From assembly GCA_031771865.1 (NCBI GenBank), contig JASISA010000027.1, positions 1,488,001-1,552,000 on the forward strand: a stretch of DNA of 64,000 bases. Reading direction: 5' to 3'. This DNA is from Nothophaeocryptopus gaeumannii (Eukaryota; Ascomycota; Dothideomycetes; Mycosphaerellales; Mycosphaerellaceae). The position numbers were made by a program, and so were the translations under genes. Below the pieces are notes generated by a model that was given only the letters and a program-made list of their open reading frames with translations, had not been told where the DNA came from and did not search any database. This document shows positions 23,494-33,525 of the stretch, piece by piece (the first letter of the stretch is position 1; the number at the start of each line of letters is the position of its first letter).

Positions 23494-24112
23494 GCTGTGC
23501 AATGGTGAGAGTGTATGAAGGGTAAGCACTTACCACTTCGATGGCGGAGACGGAGGCCAAGACACACCACATACTACGGCAACAGCGTCGTATCGAGGGG
23601 TAAGGTGGACTTGGATGTGCGCACTACCTCTTGACGCATGTAACCTTGATCGGCACTTATCGAGTTGCTATTCGCAAGGCCAAACTCCGAGCTAACCGGA
23701 TGCCTGGATGCTGAACCCATGCGTGACCCGTGAGCCGTCACTCCGGGGCAGGTGTGGTGTATATGCGGTGCGTACATGTTCATTGTTGCAATGACACTGT
23801 CGGTCGCACGTCGATGTAAAAATCAAGGACCAAACGCTTGTGTTCGAGGAATTTGGTGACATCCCAGGCTCCTGTTCGATCTCGCTTCTCGGCATCAACC
23901 ATAGAATATAGAATACCACCAGGCAACCGGCAGCCGGCTGAACTCCGGCTTCGCGCTGCCCAAGAAGGCAGTTGGGCAGCTTTGGCAGAGCTTCCATACA
24001 CACACGCATACACTGCACCATTGATTAACGAAGTAGCATCCGTTGCGTTGCTCTTGGACATTTGGCTCATATCAGAGCATGCGGACAGTCACATGAAATC
24101 GAGAGACCGCTC
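23494..24112. other. Divergent intergenic region between S28 peptidase and SEC10
   Basis: About 620 bp that should hold both promoters. I see no additional gene and no repeat. Short frames such as 23838-24236 overlap the start of SEC10 in another frame. Confidence 0.5.
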
Positions 24113-26746
24113 ATGGCGCGAGTCGGCAGCCCAGATGTCGCATCGCTGGCACCCTCGTCCAGGCCATCGACACTGCAGTCGGTCCGCAATACGCACGTCT
24201 TTACCCTCGACACCTTCAGCAGTAAAGACTTCATAGTCAAAGACTTTGTTGAGTCGCTCTCCGACACTGCCGCGCCCGCACGACGATCCGCTCAAACCCC
24301 TGCTTCCAATGCGCAGTCCAGTCAGGCATTCGATCCCAAACCGCTTATCCGCACCTTCGAGCACGCGCTGAACAAGCTGAAGAATCTCAGCGAAGATCTA
24401 CAGGAGCGCGAGAATGAACTCAGCGCGAGTGTGCGGAAGGCCGAGGGCCAGCATAACACCAACATCAAATCCCGAGAACAGGAGCTCGAGCGAGCAATGG
24501 CCTCCTTTCACCGCCTGGAGCGCACTCTAGATGGAGATGGAGATTCTGGGGGTAATGCGGCGATGCGAATCGGTGAGAGGCTGGAGGAATTGGACAGGCA
24601 AAGACAGAGAGCCCAGGATGCTAAGTTCATCCTGCAATGCTGGTTGGAAGTCAGCGAGCGTGGCGATTTGTCTACCTTGGACGATGTCCGGAAGATGGGT
24701 GGAGGCGAAGGCAAGGTCCGATGCGCTCACATTGCACGCCAACTCTTGAAGATCTCGCAGAGACTGGACGGCAGCGTTGACTCTGCCACACCCAAAACAA
24801 ACGGAGTGCATTTTGCAAATGGGGTCAACGGCAGCAGCGATACCGAATCTCCTGGTGGCAGCATTAGGAGAGGCAAGAATGGTGCGCAACCTCGAGAGAT
24901 CATCGAGAAGTTCTTGGAGATGCTGGAAAAGGACTTGTTGAAATCCTTCGATGAGTTCTACCGGAGGCAGAACTTTGATGGGATGCGAGAGTGTGCTGTA
25001 GCATTGCAGGACTTTGGAGACGGAAACTCTGTCATATCACTCTTCGTGAATCAACATCAGTTCTTCATCGACAGGTCTCAGCTGGTCACAGAAGAGCTCG
25101 CGGTCGACAACGAGACATGGGACCGCCTAGCAGATCCAGACACTGAACCTCCTGGTGTTGAGCCGAGCTTGCAGTCGCTAGTTGACGAAGTCAAAGTCGT
25201 CGTGCAAGAGGAAAGCTTCATCATCAAGCGCGCATTCCCTTACTATGAAGAAGTGCTTGCGCGTTTCCTGCAACGAGTGTTCCAACAGTCGATTCAGCAA
25301 CGGCTGGAGATGGTGCTCAACAAAGCCGACGCCATATCATCACTGGCCTTTCTACGATCTTTACAAGCTTCGAGATCGTACATTGCGGCTTTGGTGGAAG
25401 ATCTGAAAGCTCATGGACTCACAGAACACCCGGAGCCGGTATCTTCGACCACTTCCGCCGTGCTGGACCAGCAACTTGATGAGCTGTTCGTGCCCTACTT
25501 CACTGGCACGAGCTACATTGAACGGGAGAAGCGTAATCTTGGCGAACTGTTCGAGGGTCTGCTCTTCAAGTTCACATTGTACCACTCTCGAAAAAGAAAG
25601 GTTGATGTGCAGAAGAACACCTACCTCGGAGCTATCTCTCAACGCAGTAAGGAGTTCATTAGCAATGCTCGTGACGCATACATGGAGCGCCTCGACAATG
25701 CAGACCTCCAGCCAGGTCAAAGAAAGATGCTACTTCGTGTAGCGGGTCTTCACCACACCAAAGAGCAGGTCCTAGCAAACGAGATCGATGTCACAGACGA
25801 AGACGGCCAGCTGAGCCTTCCTTTCACAAAACGGATGTTGAAATGGTTGGCAGAAGGCGTTGGGCGGGGTCTGGAACTTGCAGGCGGAGGCAACGAGACG
25901 CCGAAAGAAATTCGTGAGCTTCTCCACCTGCTCATTACACACTTGGGCGAGATCTATCTCGAAACAGCACTGGACTCAGCAATCGACTCATCGACTGTGG
26001 CTGAATCGAACGCGAAGTCAGAACCTGATCTGAGCTATATTACTGATCTCCGTACGGCGATCAGTGTCCTTCATCTGATGATGACCACGATTCAAATGCT
26101 GCTTTTGCCACTTGCGGCGATCAATTTGACCATACGCCGGGATCTGGAGAAGCAAACGAATACCTTTGTCGACAGGATGGAGAGCAAAATAGATGCCGTG
26201 CTACAGAAGACTATTGATGCCGCTCTGGCATGGACCTCAAGACTCTTATCCGCTCAAAGAAAGACGGACTTCAAGCCCAAGGATGATGGCAATTTCCAAC
26301 TTGATCAACTCCAGACATCTACGTGTCTCTCCATCTTCACCTTTTTGAACCGATTGCAATCCCGAGCGAAGAGCTCACTCTCGGGACGCGTCTTGGAATC
26401 GTTCTCGCTGGAGTTGGCTATTGGTCTACGCACCCTACTTCTCCAGCACTTCAAGTCATATCAAGTCTCACTTACCGGAGCTTTGGTGGTGTCCAAAGAT
26501 ATTACCAAATACATCGAGCTCTTACGGTCATGGGAGCTGCCTTCGACGTTCGACCCAAGTCTGGAAGTACTCACTGAAATTGCAAACCTATTTGTCATTG
26601 GACCCGAGGCGCTCCGAGACCGATTGCGGAACTTTGGCACCGGTCCAGGATTGCAAGGTGTTGAGAAGGCTGATCTGAGGCCATACGTGATGAGACGAGA
26701 AGACAGTAGCAGCGTGGGCGTCCAGGCCGTCCTCAACGCGTTATGA
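24113..26746 (+). CDS. SEC10: Exocyst complex component Sec10
   Basis: Sec10 is one of the eight exocyst subunits that tether secretory vesicles to the plasma membrane at sites of polarised growth, which in this kind of organism means hyphal tips. It is a single exon of 877 residues from the ATG at 24113, within the range for fungal Sec10. The N-terminus has FTLDTFSSKDFIVKDFVESLS, a recognisable Sec10 start, followed by a coiled-coil region (about 80-170, LNKLKNLSEDLQERENEL). The rest is all-helical, with conserved blocks such as FDEFYRRQNFDGM and YIEREKRNLGELFE. The C-terminus ends with DLRPYVMRRED. The open frame extends 17 codons further upstream to a TTG, but nothing supports that start. 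No introns are apparent. Confidence 0.92.
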   Translation: MARVGSPDVASLAPSSRPSTLQSVRNTHVFTLDTFSSKDFIVKDFVESLSDTAAPARRSAQTPASNAQSSQAFDPKPLIRTFEHALNKLKNLSEDLQERENELSASVRKAEGQHNTNIKSREQELERAMASFHRLERTLDGDGDSGGNAAMRIGERLEELDRQRQRAQDAKFILQCWLEVSERGDLSTLDDVRKMGGGEGKVRCAHIARQLLKISQRLDGSVDSATPKTNGVHFANGVNGSSDTESPGGSIRRGKNGAQPREIIEKFLEMLEKDLLKSFDEFYRRQNFDGMRECAVALQDFGDGNSVISLFVNQHQFFIDRSQLVTEELAVDNETWDRLADPDTEPPGVEPSLQSLVDEVKVVVQEESFIIKRAFPYYEEVLARFLQRVFQQSIQQRLEMVLNKADAISSLAFLRSLQASRSYIAALVEDLKAHGLTEHPEPVSSTTSAVLDQQLDELFVPYFTGTSYIEREKRNLGELFEGLLFKFTLYHSRKRKVDVQKNTYLGAISQRSKEFISNARDAYMERLDNADLQPGQRKMLLRVAGLHHTKEQVLANEIDVTDEDGQLSLPFTKRMLKWLAEGVGRGLELAGGGNETPKEIRELLHLLITHLGEIYLETALDSAIDSSTVAESNAKSEPDLSYITDLRTAISVLHLMMTTIQMLLLPLAAINLTIRRDLEKQTNTFVDRMESKIDAVLQKTIDAALAWTSRLLSAQRKTDFKPKDDGNFQLDQLQTSTCLSIFTFLNRLQSRAKSSLSGRVLESFSLELAIGLRTLLLQHFKSYQVSLTGALVVSKDITKYIELLRSWELPSTFDPSLEVLTEIANLFVIGPEALRDRLRNFGTGPGLQGVEKADLRPYVMRREDSSSVGVQAVLNAL

Positions 26747-28381
26747 GGATCTCACTGATGAGGCGTTCAAAGTGTAAGAGGTGCTTGCGATCGTCACAGT
26801 CCGCATTTATAAGTCGTCTTACAGCCCAAGACGTCGTTGCACATGGAACAGATTCTTTTTAGTGGCAGAGCGCGATTAGCTGCGCTGATTTGTTTCAAGT
26901 TGCCCATGCTAGGCTTTCTCATTCGCTGCGACTCTCTCGACCAGTCACGAGCTCAACTTCGTGCGTACAGCTCGAGATTGCATTGGCACATGTTGCGTTC
27001 CTGGATCACGTGTCGCTTCTGAGTATGGAGAGGCCATCATCGATGCGGCTCGTCATGACCTTTGGTGGGATCTGGCATCAACAACATCTTGCCTTTAGAC
27101 TTCTACAACTGGACATTGACTAGTAATATGCATTGTCTGCAAACTTGTCCGGTTTCCAGCAGCAGCAAGCCCATATCGACAACGTCCCGGCAGAGCATAC
27201 GAGGCTGCTGAAGGAGCTGCAAGGGCGCATATCTAATCAAGATGCGCACTTCCAACGGCGAAGCAATCTTCAGACGCTAGTCGCCGCTCGTTCGAGGCTG
27301 AACAGCAGCCGCAGGCGTGTTGCTCGATTGGAAGATGGCAGCTTCTACACCACTCATGGGCGAGATCAAATACGTGCGCCGAACAAATGCGATTCGTGTC
27401 CGACCAGTTACCAAGGCCTGCAAGGAGCATTCGCGAGGATATCGCCGAGCTTCTAAGGCGAGATCGATCGGAAATACCTACAGGCGATAGTCTCTCGGCT
27501 ACGGCAAACCTCTCTGGAGGATCACGGACGCAGAGGATAGAGTGTGATAGGTCGCGAGGTCAGCGGCACGGATACTGCTGGAATCATCTCCCAACGCCAT
27601 TCGCGTTGCACCAAGCGGACTGACAGCCTCCGCGATGAATGAAGTCACTGCGACGAGACCTTCTCGAAATCGAGAACAGGCTTCTCTCCGAAGCAAGTTG
27701 ACGACAAACATCGCTCAATACAGAGTAGTTGCGCTATCACCATTGAAGCGTGAACGCAGTGAGTGTGCTGCAAACAGGTCAACAGATCACATAAATTTTC
27801 CTGCATCGAAAGGCACCCTGCTCGTGAGCGCATGCCAAAGTAGCAATCGAGGGAATGTTGGAATGGTCGGCAGCGATGGCACACGTTCGAGCGAGCAAAA
27901 GTCAGTAAGATGTAGATGATGGTTACTTACCGATCGACATTGTAGTGACTTCGAATGACGCCTCACATAGCCTCTGTCCATATTCTCGATGCTCCCAGCC
28001 TCTCACCAGCCTCCCCAAAACCTCTGCCAAGCAGTGTTGGTCTGTGCATAGCGGCCCGTGCGGCTGTACCCCTGCAGGTTGCGGCTCGAGTCTACTCCGC
28101 TATTGTACGGACTCGACAATTGCTATTCATCGACTGCTTGTACTGTAATAATTGTAGGATGCGTAAACAACTACTAAAACCTCTTATATTGTAGCGACAA
28201 CAATAGGTCCGCTGACGATAAAACATCAGTCTCTCTCGCTCACCCTTCATCTTCTTTGCAACAACACTTCGCTTTCAATTCACAACCTCGCTCACATCAC
28301 AAGCGCTCTCAATTTAAGAAAAATTAGCCATCGCACTCAAGTTACATTCAACTACATCATATCAAAACAGCAAAAATCGAG
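26747..28381. other. 1.6 kb intergenic region, possible relic coding sequence
   Basis: No intact gene is recognisable. Between 27133 and 27456 on the plus strand there is a 107-codon frame without an ATG start, rich in Gln, Glu and Arg with coiled-coil character (for example TRLLKELQGRISNQDAHF). After its stop the same frame continues to look protein-like but has several more stops up to about 27740. This could be a decayed gene or chance. The last 180 bp before 28382 are CT-rich, as fungal promoters often are. Confidence 0.35.
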
Positions 28382-29303
28382 ATGCGGCCAACCAGAGACC
28401 AACCCGTCAATGGCGAAGTCGACCTGGAGACGAAGTTAAACGACACAATCAACTCGAAGATCGAATATGGCTTCGAATACTACATCGACAGTAAGACTCG
28501 CTTTGCCATACCCTATCTCATGATGCTTTTCTAATCGACTCCTAGACCACAACTCTCTTGTCGACAGAGTGAATGACATTCAAAGCTCCCTTCCCGCCAA
28601 TCTCAATCAAAAAAGCACAGAAGCATCATCCCATTTCGCCGACCATCGCAAACGACTAGACCGTCTGGAGAAGAGAACCAAGTACCTTCACGACCAGAAT
28701 CGCAAGACCGAGGACTTGGTCGATAACCAGGCTGAGCTTGGCGCGACGCTGCAGTACCTTCTACTACGCATGCAGAAGATCGAGAGCCGGACTCCGGCTC
28801 CGGGAGTACAGAATCCGCTCGCGACCGTGAGAGGCGCCACGGAAATGTCAACGAGTGAGCTTGCCTCAGCCTTGACAGAGCGTCTCGACGATGGCGAAAA
28901 TCTGGATGATCTCACGACGGCGACGCTACGCCGTGCTCTCGATGGCGAAGCCAGTCCCATCTCACGAAGCCAGCCCGACGGAAGCACAGCGAGCTCTCGC
29001 AAGCGCCCTGCCGCCCACACCGAAGAGATTGATGCTCACTCGGGAACTCCACGCAAGCGAAGTAAGATATCCTTGCTCATGACGCCAGCCAGCTCGCAGC
29101 GCCTCTCTCGCAGAACGCGAAGGACTGAGCAGTTAAGAACGGAGCCCGATGATGGAGATGAGGGTGACGAGGATGAGAGCGAAAGTCCGATGACGCTGCG
29201 ACGAAGTTCGAGAGCACCGAAACCGACACATCGGGCGCCAGCAGGATTCATGAGTTGGAAAGAGGTCAAGGCGATGCGAAGCAAGAAAGGAGGCGGGGCA
29301 TGA
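28382..29303 (+). CDS. Coiled-coil protein with basic/acidic C-terminus, function unknown
   Basis: I place exon 1 at 28382-28490 and exon 2 at 28546-29303, with a 55 bp GTAAGA...CCTAG intron; the product is 288 residues. The N-terminal 110 residues are predicted helical with heptad-like spacing (FADHRKRLDRLEKRTKYL and LVDNQAELGATLQYLLLR), suggesting oligomerisation. The second half is Ser/Thr/Arg-rich with nuclear-localisation-like patches (SRKRPAAH and GTPRKRSKISLL), an acidic run (DDGDEGDEDESES) and a C-terminal FMSWKEVKAMRSKK. A nuclear or chromatin-associated role is possible but is only an inference. I do not recognise a family. The splice junction and the base composition support a real gene. 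Confidence 0.65.
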
Positions 29304-29723
29304 TTGGTACGCATTGCGAGAGTTCTTGGATTGATACGAGGCATATGTGATACCACACGAGCGCAATCATGGCAAATTTGTTGAGTCCGGTGGACGAGAA
29401 TGCATGCAGGCAGGTATACTAGTCCAGCACTGAGCAAATGATGAGGAATGGCGAGAGTCTACACCGTCGTTCAAATGTTCGGAATATTGGTGCGATGGCA
29501 ATGTCTATTGTGATGCGTGGCTGCTCCAGGCGTGGTACAGGGAACAGCCTTTGAAGCCGTGTGGAGCTAATCCCTGTCGGACGCGCGCCAAGCCAAGAGT
29601 CGGCAATGTGAAGCTCCAACTGTCTTCAACTACGAGCAGCTCATGGTGCTTTCACGGGGTACACATCAACATCGTCCACGAGCCAACTGCGCCAACGACA
29701 CTCCCTTCCTCCTTCGACCAGCC
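29304..29723. other. Intergenic region upstream of STT3
   Basis: About 420 bp between two co-directional genes. I see no repeat or gene in it. Confidence 0.5.
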
Positions 29724-32185
29724 ATGACCGTCAAAAGCGCCTCGCCGCCCGGCGCTGAATTCTTCTTCAAGGGCGAGAGCGGCCGCAATACCAGGGGACT
29801 TCTCCGTCTCATTATCCTGGTCACCATTGCAGCTGCCGCAGTCGCCGCGAGACTGTTCTCCGTCATTCGTTTCGAGAGCATCATCCACGAGTGTCAGTAT
29901 CGATCAATCGAAAGCTTGAAATGAAGGAGTAGGAATTGACGGGATTACAGTCGATCCGTGGTTCAACTTCCGAGCAACAAAGTACCTCGTCTCTCACGGC
30001 TTCTACAAATTCTGGGATTGGTTCGATGATCGTAAGATGCACAGGAGATAGACAATTTTATTGGGGTGAAGAAAGTTCGCTGACAATGAACAATACAGGA
30101 ACATGGCACCCTCTGGGTCGTGTCACCGGAGGCACGCTCTACCCAGGCCTGATGGTCACATCCGGCGCCATCTACCACCTCCTCCGCTTCCTCACGCTCC
30201 CCGTCGATATCCGTAACATTTGCGTCCTTCTCGCGCCAGCATTCTCCGGCCTTACTGCCTTCGCGGCGTACCTCCTCACCTCCGAGATGAGCGACAGCCC
30301 GTCGGCCGGTTTGCTCGCGGCTGTATTTATGGGCATCACACCAGGATACATCAGCCGAAGTGTCGCAGGATCGTACGATAACGAGGCTATTGCCATCTTC
30401 CTCCTGGTCTTCACGTTCTATCTGTGGATCAAGGCTGTCAAGGTCGGAAGCATTATGTGGGGAGGTCTCACAGCCCTCTTCTACGGATACATGGTCAGCG
30501 CGTGGGGAGGATACGTCTTCATCACCAACTTGATCCCTCTGCACGTGTTTGTGCTGATCTGCATGGGTCGCTTCAGCCCACGCTTATACGTCAGCTACAC
30601 GACCTGGTACGCGCTGGGAACGTTGGCCAGCATGCAGATCCCGTTCGTCGGTTTCCTTCCAATCCGAAGCAGCGATCACATGTCAGCGCTTGGGATTTTC
30701 GGCCTCGTCCAGCTCGTTGGATTTGCTGAGTATATTCGTCACCAGCTGCCATCGAAGCAGTTCGAGACGCTGCTTCGCGCCGCAGTCTTGATCATCTTTG
30801 GTGCGGCTTTCGGTGGTCTTGTCCTCGTAACGGTCTCCGGAACTATCGCACCATGGAGTGGTCGATTCTACTCGCTCTGGGATACCGGATACGCCAAGAT
30901 TCATATTCCCATCATTGCTTCTGTCTCCGAGCACCAGCCGACCGCATGGCCAGCTTTCTTCTTCGACTTGAACATGCTCATCTGGCTTTTCCCAGCTGGT
31001 GTCTACATGTGCTTCCGCAATCTCAAGGACGAGCAGGTCTTTGTTGTCATCTACGCCGTGCTTGCCAGCTACTTCGCTGGCGTCATGGTCCGTCTAATGC
31101 TCACGCTGACTCCTATCGTTTGCGTGGCTGCGGCCATTGCTTTGAGCCAGATTCTGGACACTTTCCTCGTTGCAGCACAGCCAACTCCACCAGCGGAAGG
31201 CCAGGCCAACGGTAACGCCAAGGGACCGTCCGACGCGAAGGATAAGGTCCAATCTCTCATTCCAGAGGCGCTTCGTTCTACCAAGGCCCCTCTCGTCGGC
31301 ATTTACAGCTACCTGTCGAAGTCTTTGATCGGAGGAGCTATCACTTGTTATCTCCTGCTCTTCGTACTTCACTGCACATGGGTCACCTCGAACGCCTACT
31401 CGTCACCGTCTGTTGTGCTTGCTTCGAGGATGCCTGACGGCTCGCAACACATCATCGACGACTACCGCGAGGCTTACTACTGGCTTCGACAGAACACCGA
31501 GCCTACCGCCAAGGTCATGAGCTGGTGGGACTACGGCTACCAAATTGGTGGAATGGCTGACAGACCTACACTTGTTGACAACAACACCTGGAACAACACG
31601 CACATCGCTACCGTTGGCAAGGCCATGTCGAGCAGAGAAGAAGTCTCATATCCGATCATGAAGCAGCATGAGGTCGACTACGTTCTTGTTGTATTCGGTG
31701 GTCTGCTTGGGTACTCTGGAGACGACATTAACAAGTTCTTGTGGATGGTCAGAATTGCTGAGGGTGAGTCGAGATCTTGCAGATGATCGTGAATGAGGCT
31801 AACAGTCTGCGCAGGCATTTGGCCAGATGAGGTCAAGGAGCGTGACTTCTTCACCGCCCGCGGCGAGTACCGCGTTGATGACGAGGCTACACCAACCATG
31901 CGAAACTCGCTCATGTACAAGATGAGCTACTACAACTACAACTCGCTGTTCCCAGCGGGTCAGGCCACCGACAGAGTGCGTGGCTCTAAGTTACCAGCGG
32001 CTGGACCAGAATTGTCCACGCTGGAGGAGGCGTTCACCAGTGAGAACTGGATCATCAGAATTTACAAGGTCAAGGACCTCGACAACCTTGGCCGATCTCA
32101 TCAGGAAGCTGTTGCCTTTGAGAAGGGTAACAAGAGAAAGAAAGCGGGCAAGAGGAGAGGAGCGAGAGTCCTCAGAGTTGATTAA
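29724..32185 (+). CDS. STT3: Oligosaccharyltransferase catalytic subunit Stt3
   Basis: Stt3 transfers the preassembled Glc3Man9GlcNAc2 glycan from dolichol to Asn in N-X-S/T sequons in the ER lumen. Exons are 29724-29892, 29951-30031, 30099-31763 and 31815-32185; introns are 58, 67 and 51 bp, and the product is 761 residues. The joined N-terminus reads RFESIIHEFDPWFNFRATKY, the Stt3 signature containing the catalytic metal-site Asp. Exon 3 carries about a dozen transmembrane segments and the acceptor-recognition motif WWDYGYQI (about residue 558). A DNNTWNNTHIA block and several sequons follow, as in yeast. The C-terminus is lysine- and arginine-rich (RKKAGKRRGARV), which fits a cytosolic ER-retention tail. 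The gene is intact. Confidence 0.95.
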
Positions 32186-32381
32186 GCATATGACAAAAGC
32201 TTTGGATGTAGTTATATTAGCCTCTTAGATGTAAAAGTGAATGAAACTCCGTCAACGCCAAGCATGAGGCTCTGTCCTCAAGATTGCCCCTCCAGAGATG
32301 ACCCCACCTCGTCCCTCAAACATACCTCTTACAACTTTCGGATTCCACCTTGACTTTACACCGGTTAACCCACATCTCACA

Positions 32382-33072
32382 ATGGCAGACACTGAAGCAG
32401 CTCCCGTGGAGCTGAAGCCCGCGAAGGATGTCGTCTACTGCGGCGTCTGCACTCTCCCTCCAGAAGTAGGTACGGCGCCTTTTCAGAACCGCGAGCCACT
32501 CAACACCACACCTCAATAGGCAGAACCACTTATACTGTCCAAACTGCACGCGCTAATACCATCTTTCTTAGTACTGTGAATACGGCGGCACCGTGAAAAA
32601 ATGCTCCGACTGGCTCGAAAAATACCACCCAACCCTCCACTCCCAACTCTATTCCCCCGATGCCGCCGCCGCCAACCTCTCCACCCTCTCCATCGACGCC
32701 CAAAAACGCGCTGAGAAAGACGCCCAAAAGAAGGCCGCGAAAGCAGAAGCCGCCGAAGCACGTAAAGCTGCCGACCTCGCAGCGTCCAAAATTATAATCA
32801 AACGCGTCGAACGCAATAAGAGGAAATACGTCACGGAGATTTCGGGATTGGAGGTTTTCGGTTTGGATTTGAAGAAGACGGCAAAGGAGTTTGGGAAGAA
32901 GTTTGCCACGGGCAGTTCTGTGACGAAGACTGCGGCGGGTGGAGAGGAAATTACGGTGCAGGGGGATGTCAGTGATGATGTTTTTGATTGGTTGCAGGAG
33001 CATCATGAGGATATTCCTGAGGATAATATCGAGTTGGTGGAGGATAAGAAGAAGAAGAAGGATGCGCAGTAG
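32382..33072 (+). CDS. TMA22: Translation machinery-associated protein 22 (DENR/density-regulated protein)
   Basis: Tma22 with Tma20/MCT-1 binds the 40S subunit and removes deacylated tRNA after termination, which prevents reinitiation and readthrough. Exons are 32382-32465 and 32572-33072; the 106 bp intron has a GTAGGT donor and a TTCTTAG acceptor, and the product is 194 residues. The N-terminal zinc-binding-like motif is split by the intron (YCGVCTLPPE then YCEYGG and KKCSDW). A charged Ala/Lys-rich linker follows. The C-terminal SUI1 domain (about 95-180) starts at IIIKRVERNKRKYVTEI and includes FGKKFATGSSV and EITVQGD. The length and order match the family. Confidence 0.95.
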
Positions 33073-33525
33073 AGAGCATGGGGTGGCGTTGAGGTGGGAC
33101 GGGGAGGCGAGGAAGTCGGAAGCTAAGTACGGATATAGAAGAACGACAGTGGGTGGTGATCTGAATCTGCAATGCATGAGCGACGGCGTAGGGGTGTGGA
33201 AGTTAAGAATGTGGAAGAGCAATTGAACGGTATGTCGTGAGTGTGACATAAACACAAGAGCCTCTGCTTTGCAAGTCTAGTTTGCTGCCAATGCATCGTG
33301 AATTCGGCATAGGCACTAACAGAACAAGACCACCCAGAGCGCCTTCGCTGGCTTCCGCTCATATCCAACCTCAAAAGGAGACAACAGAGAGGTATCTGAT
33401 TCCAAAGAGAATCCCAGCCAAAGAGCGACGAGAACATCAAGAAGGCCTGTGGTCCTTCAATCGCTTCCAAAACTCCTTTCCAGAAACCCAAATAGCGATG
33501 CTCCGAAAACATGCTCCAATCTTTG
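33073..33525. other. Convergent intergenic region
   Basis: About 450 bp between the 3' ends of TMA22 and MPS1, so mainly 3' UTRs. I see no gene or repeat. Confidence 0.5.

Noticed and set aside
24062..24112. Upstream extension of SEC10 to a TTG
   Set aside because: It is not an ATG start, and the ATG at 24113 precedes the conserved N-terminus.
32530..33255. 241-codon minus-strand frame
   Set aside because: Complement of the TMA22 second exon and 3' UTR; no recognisable protein features.
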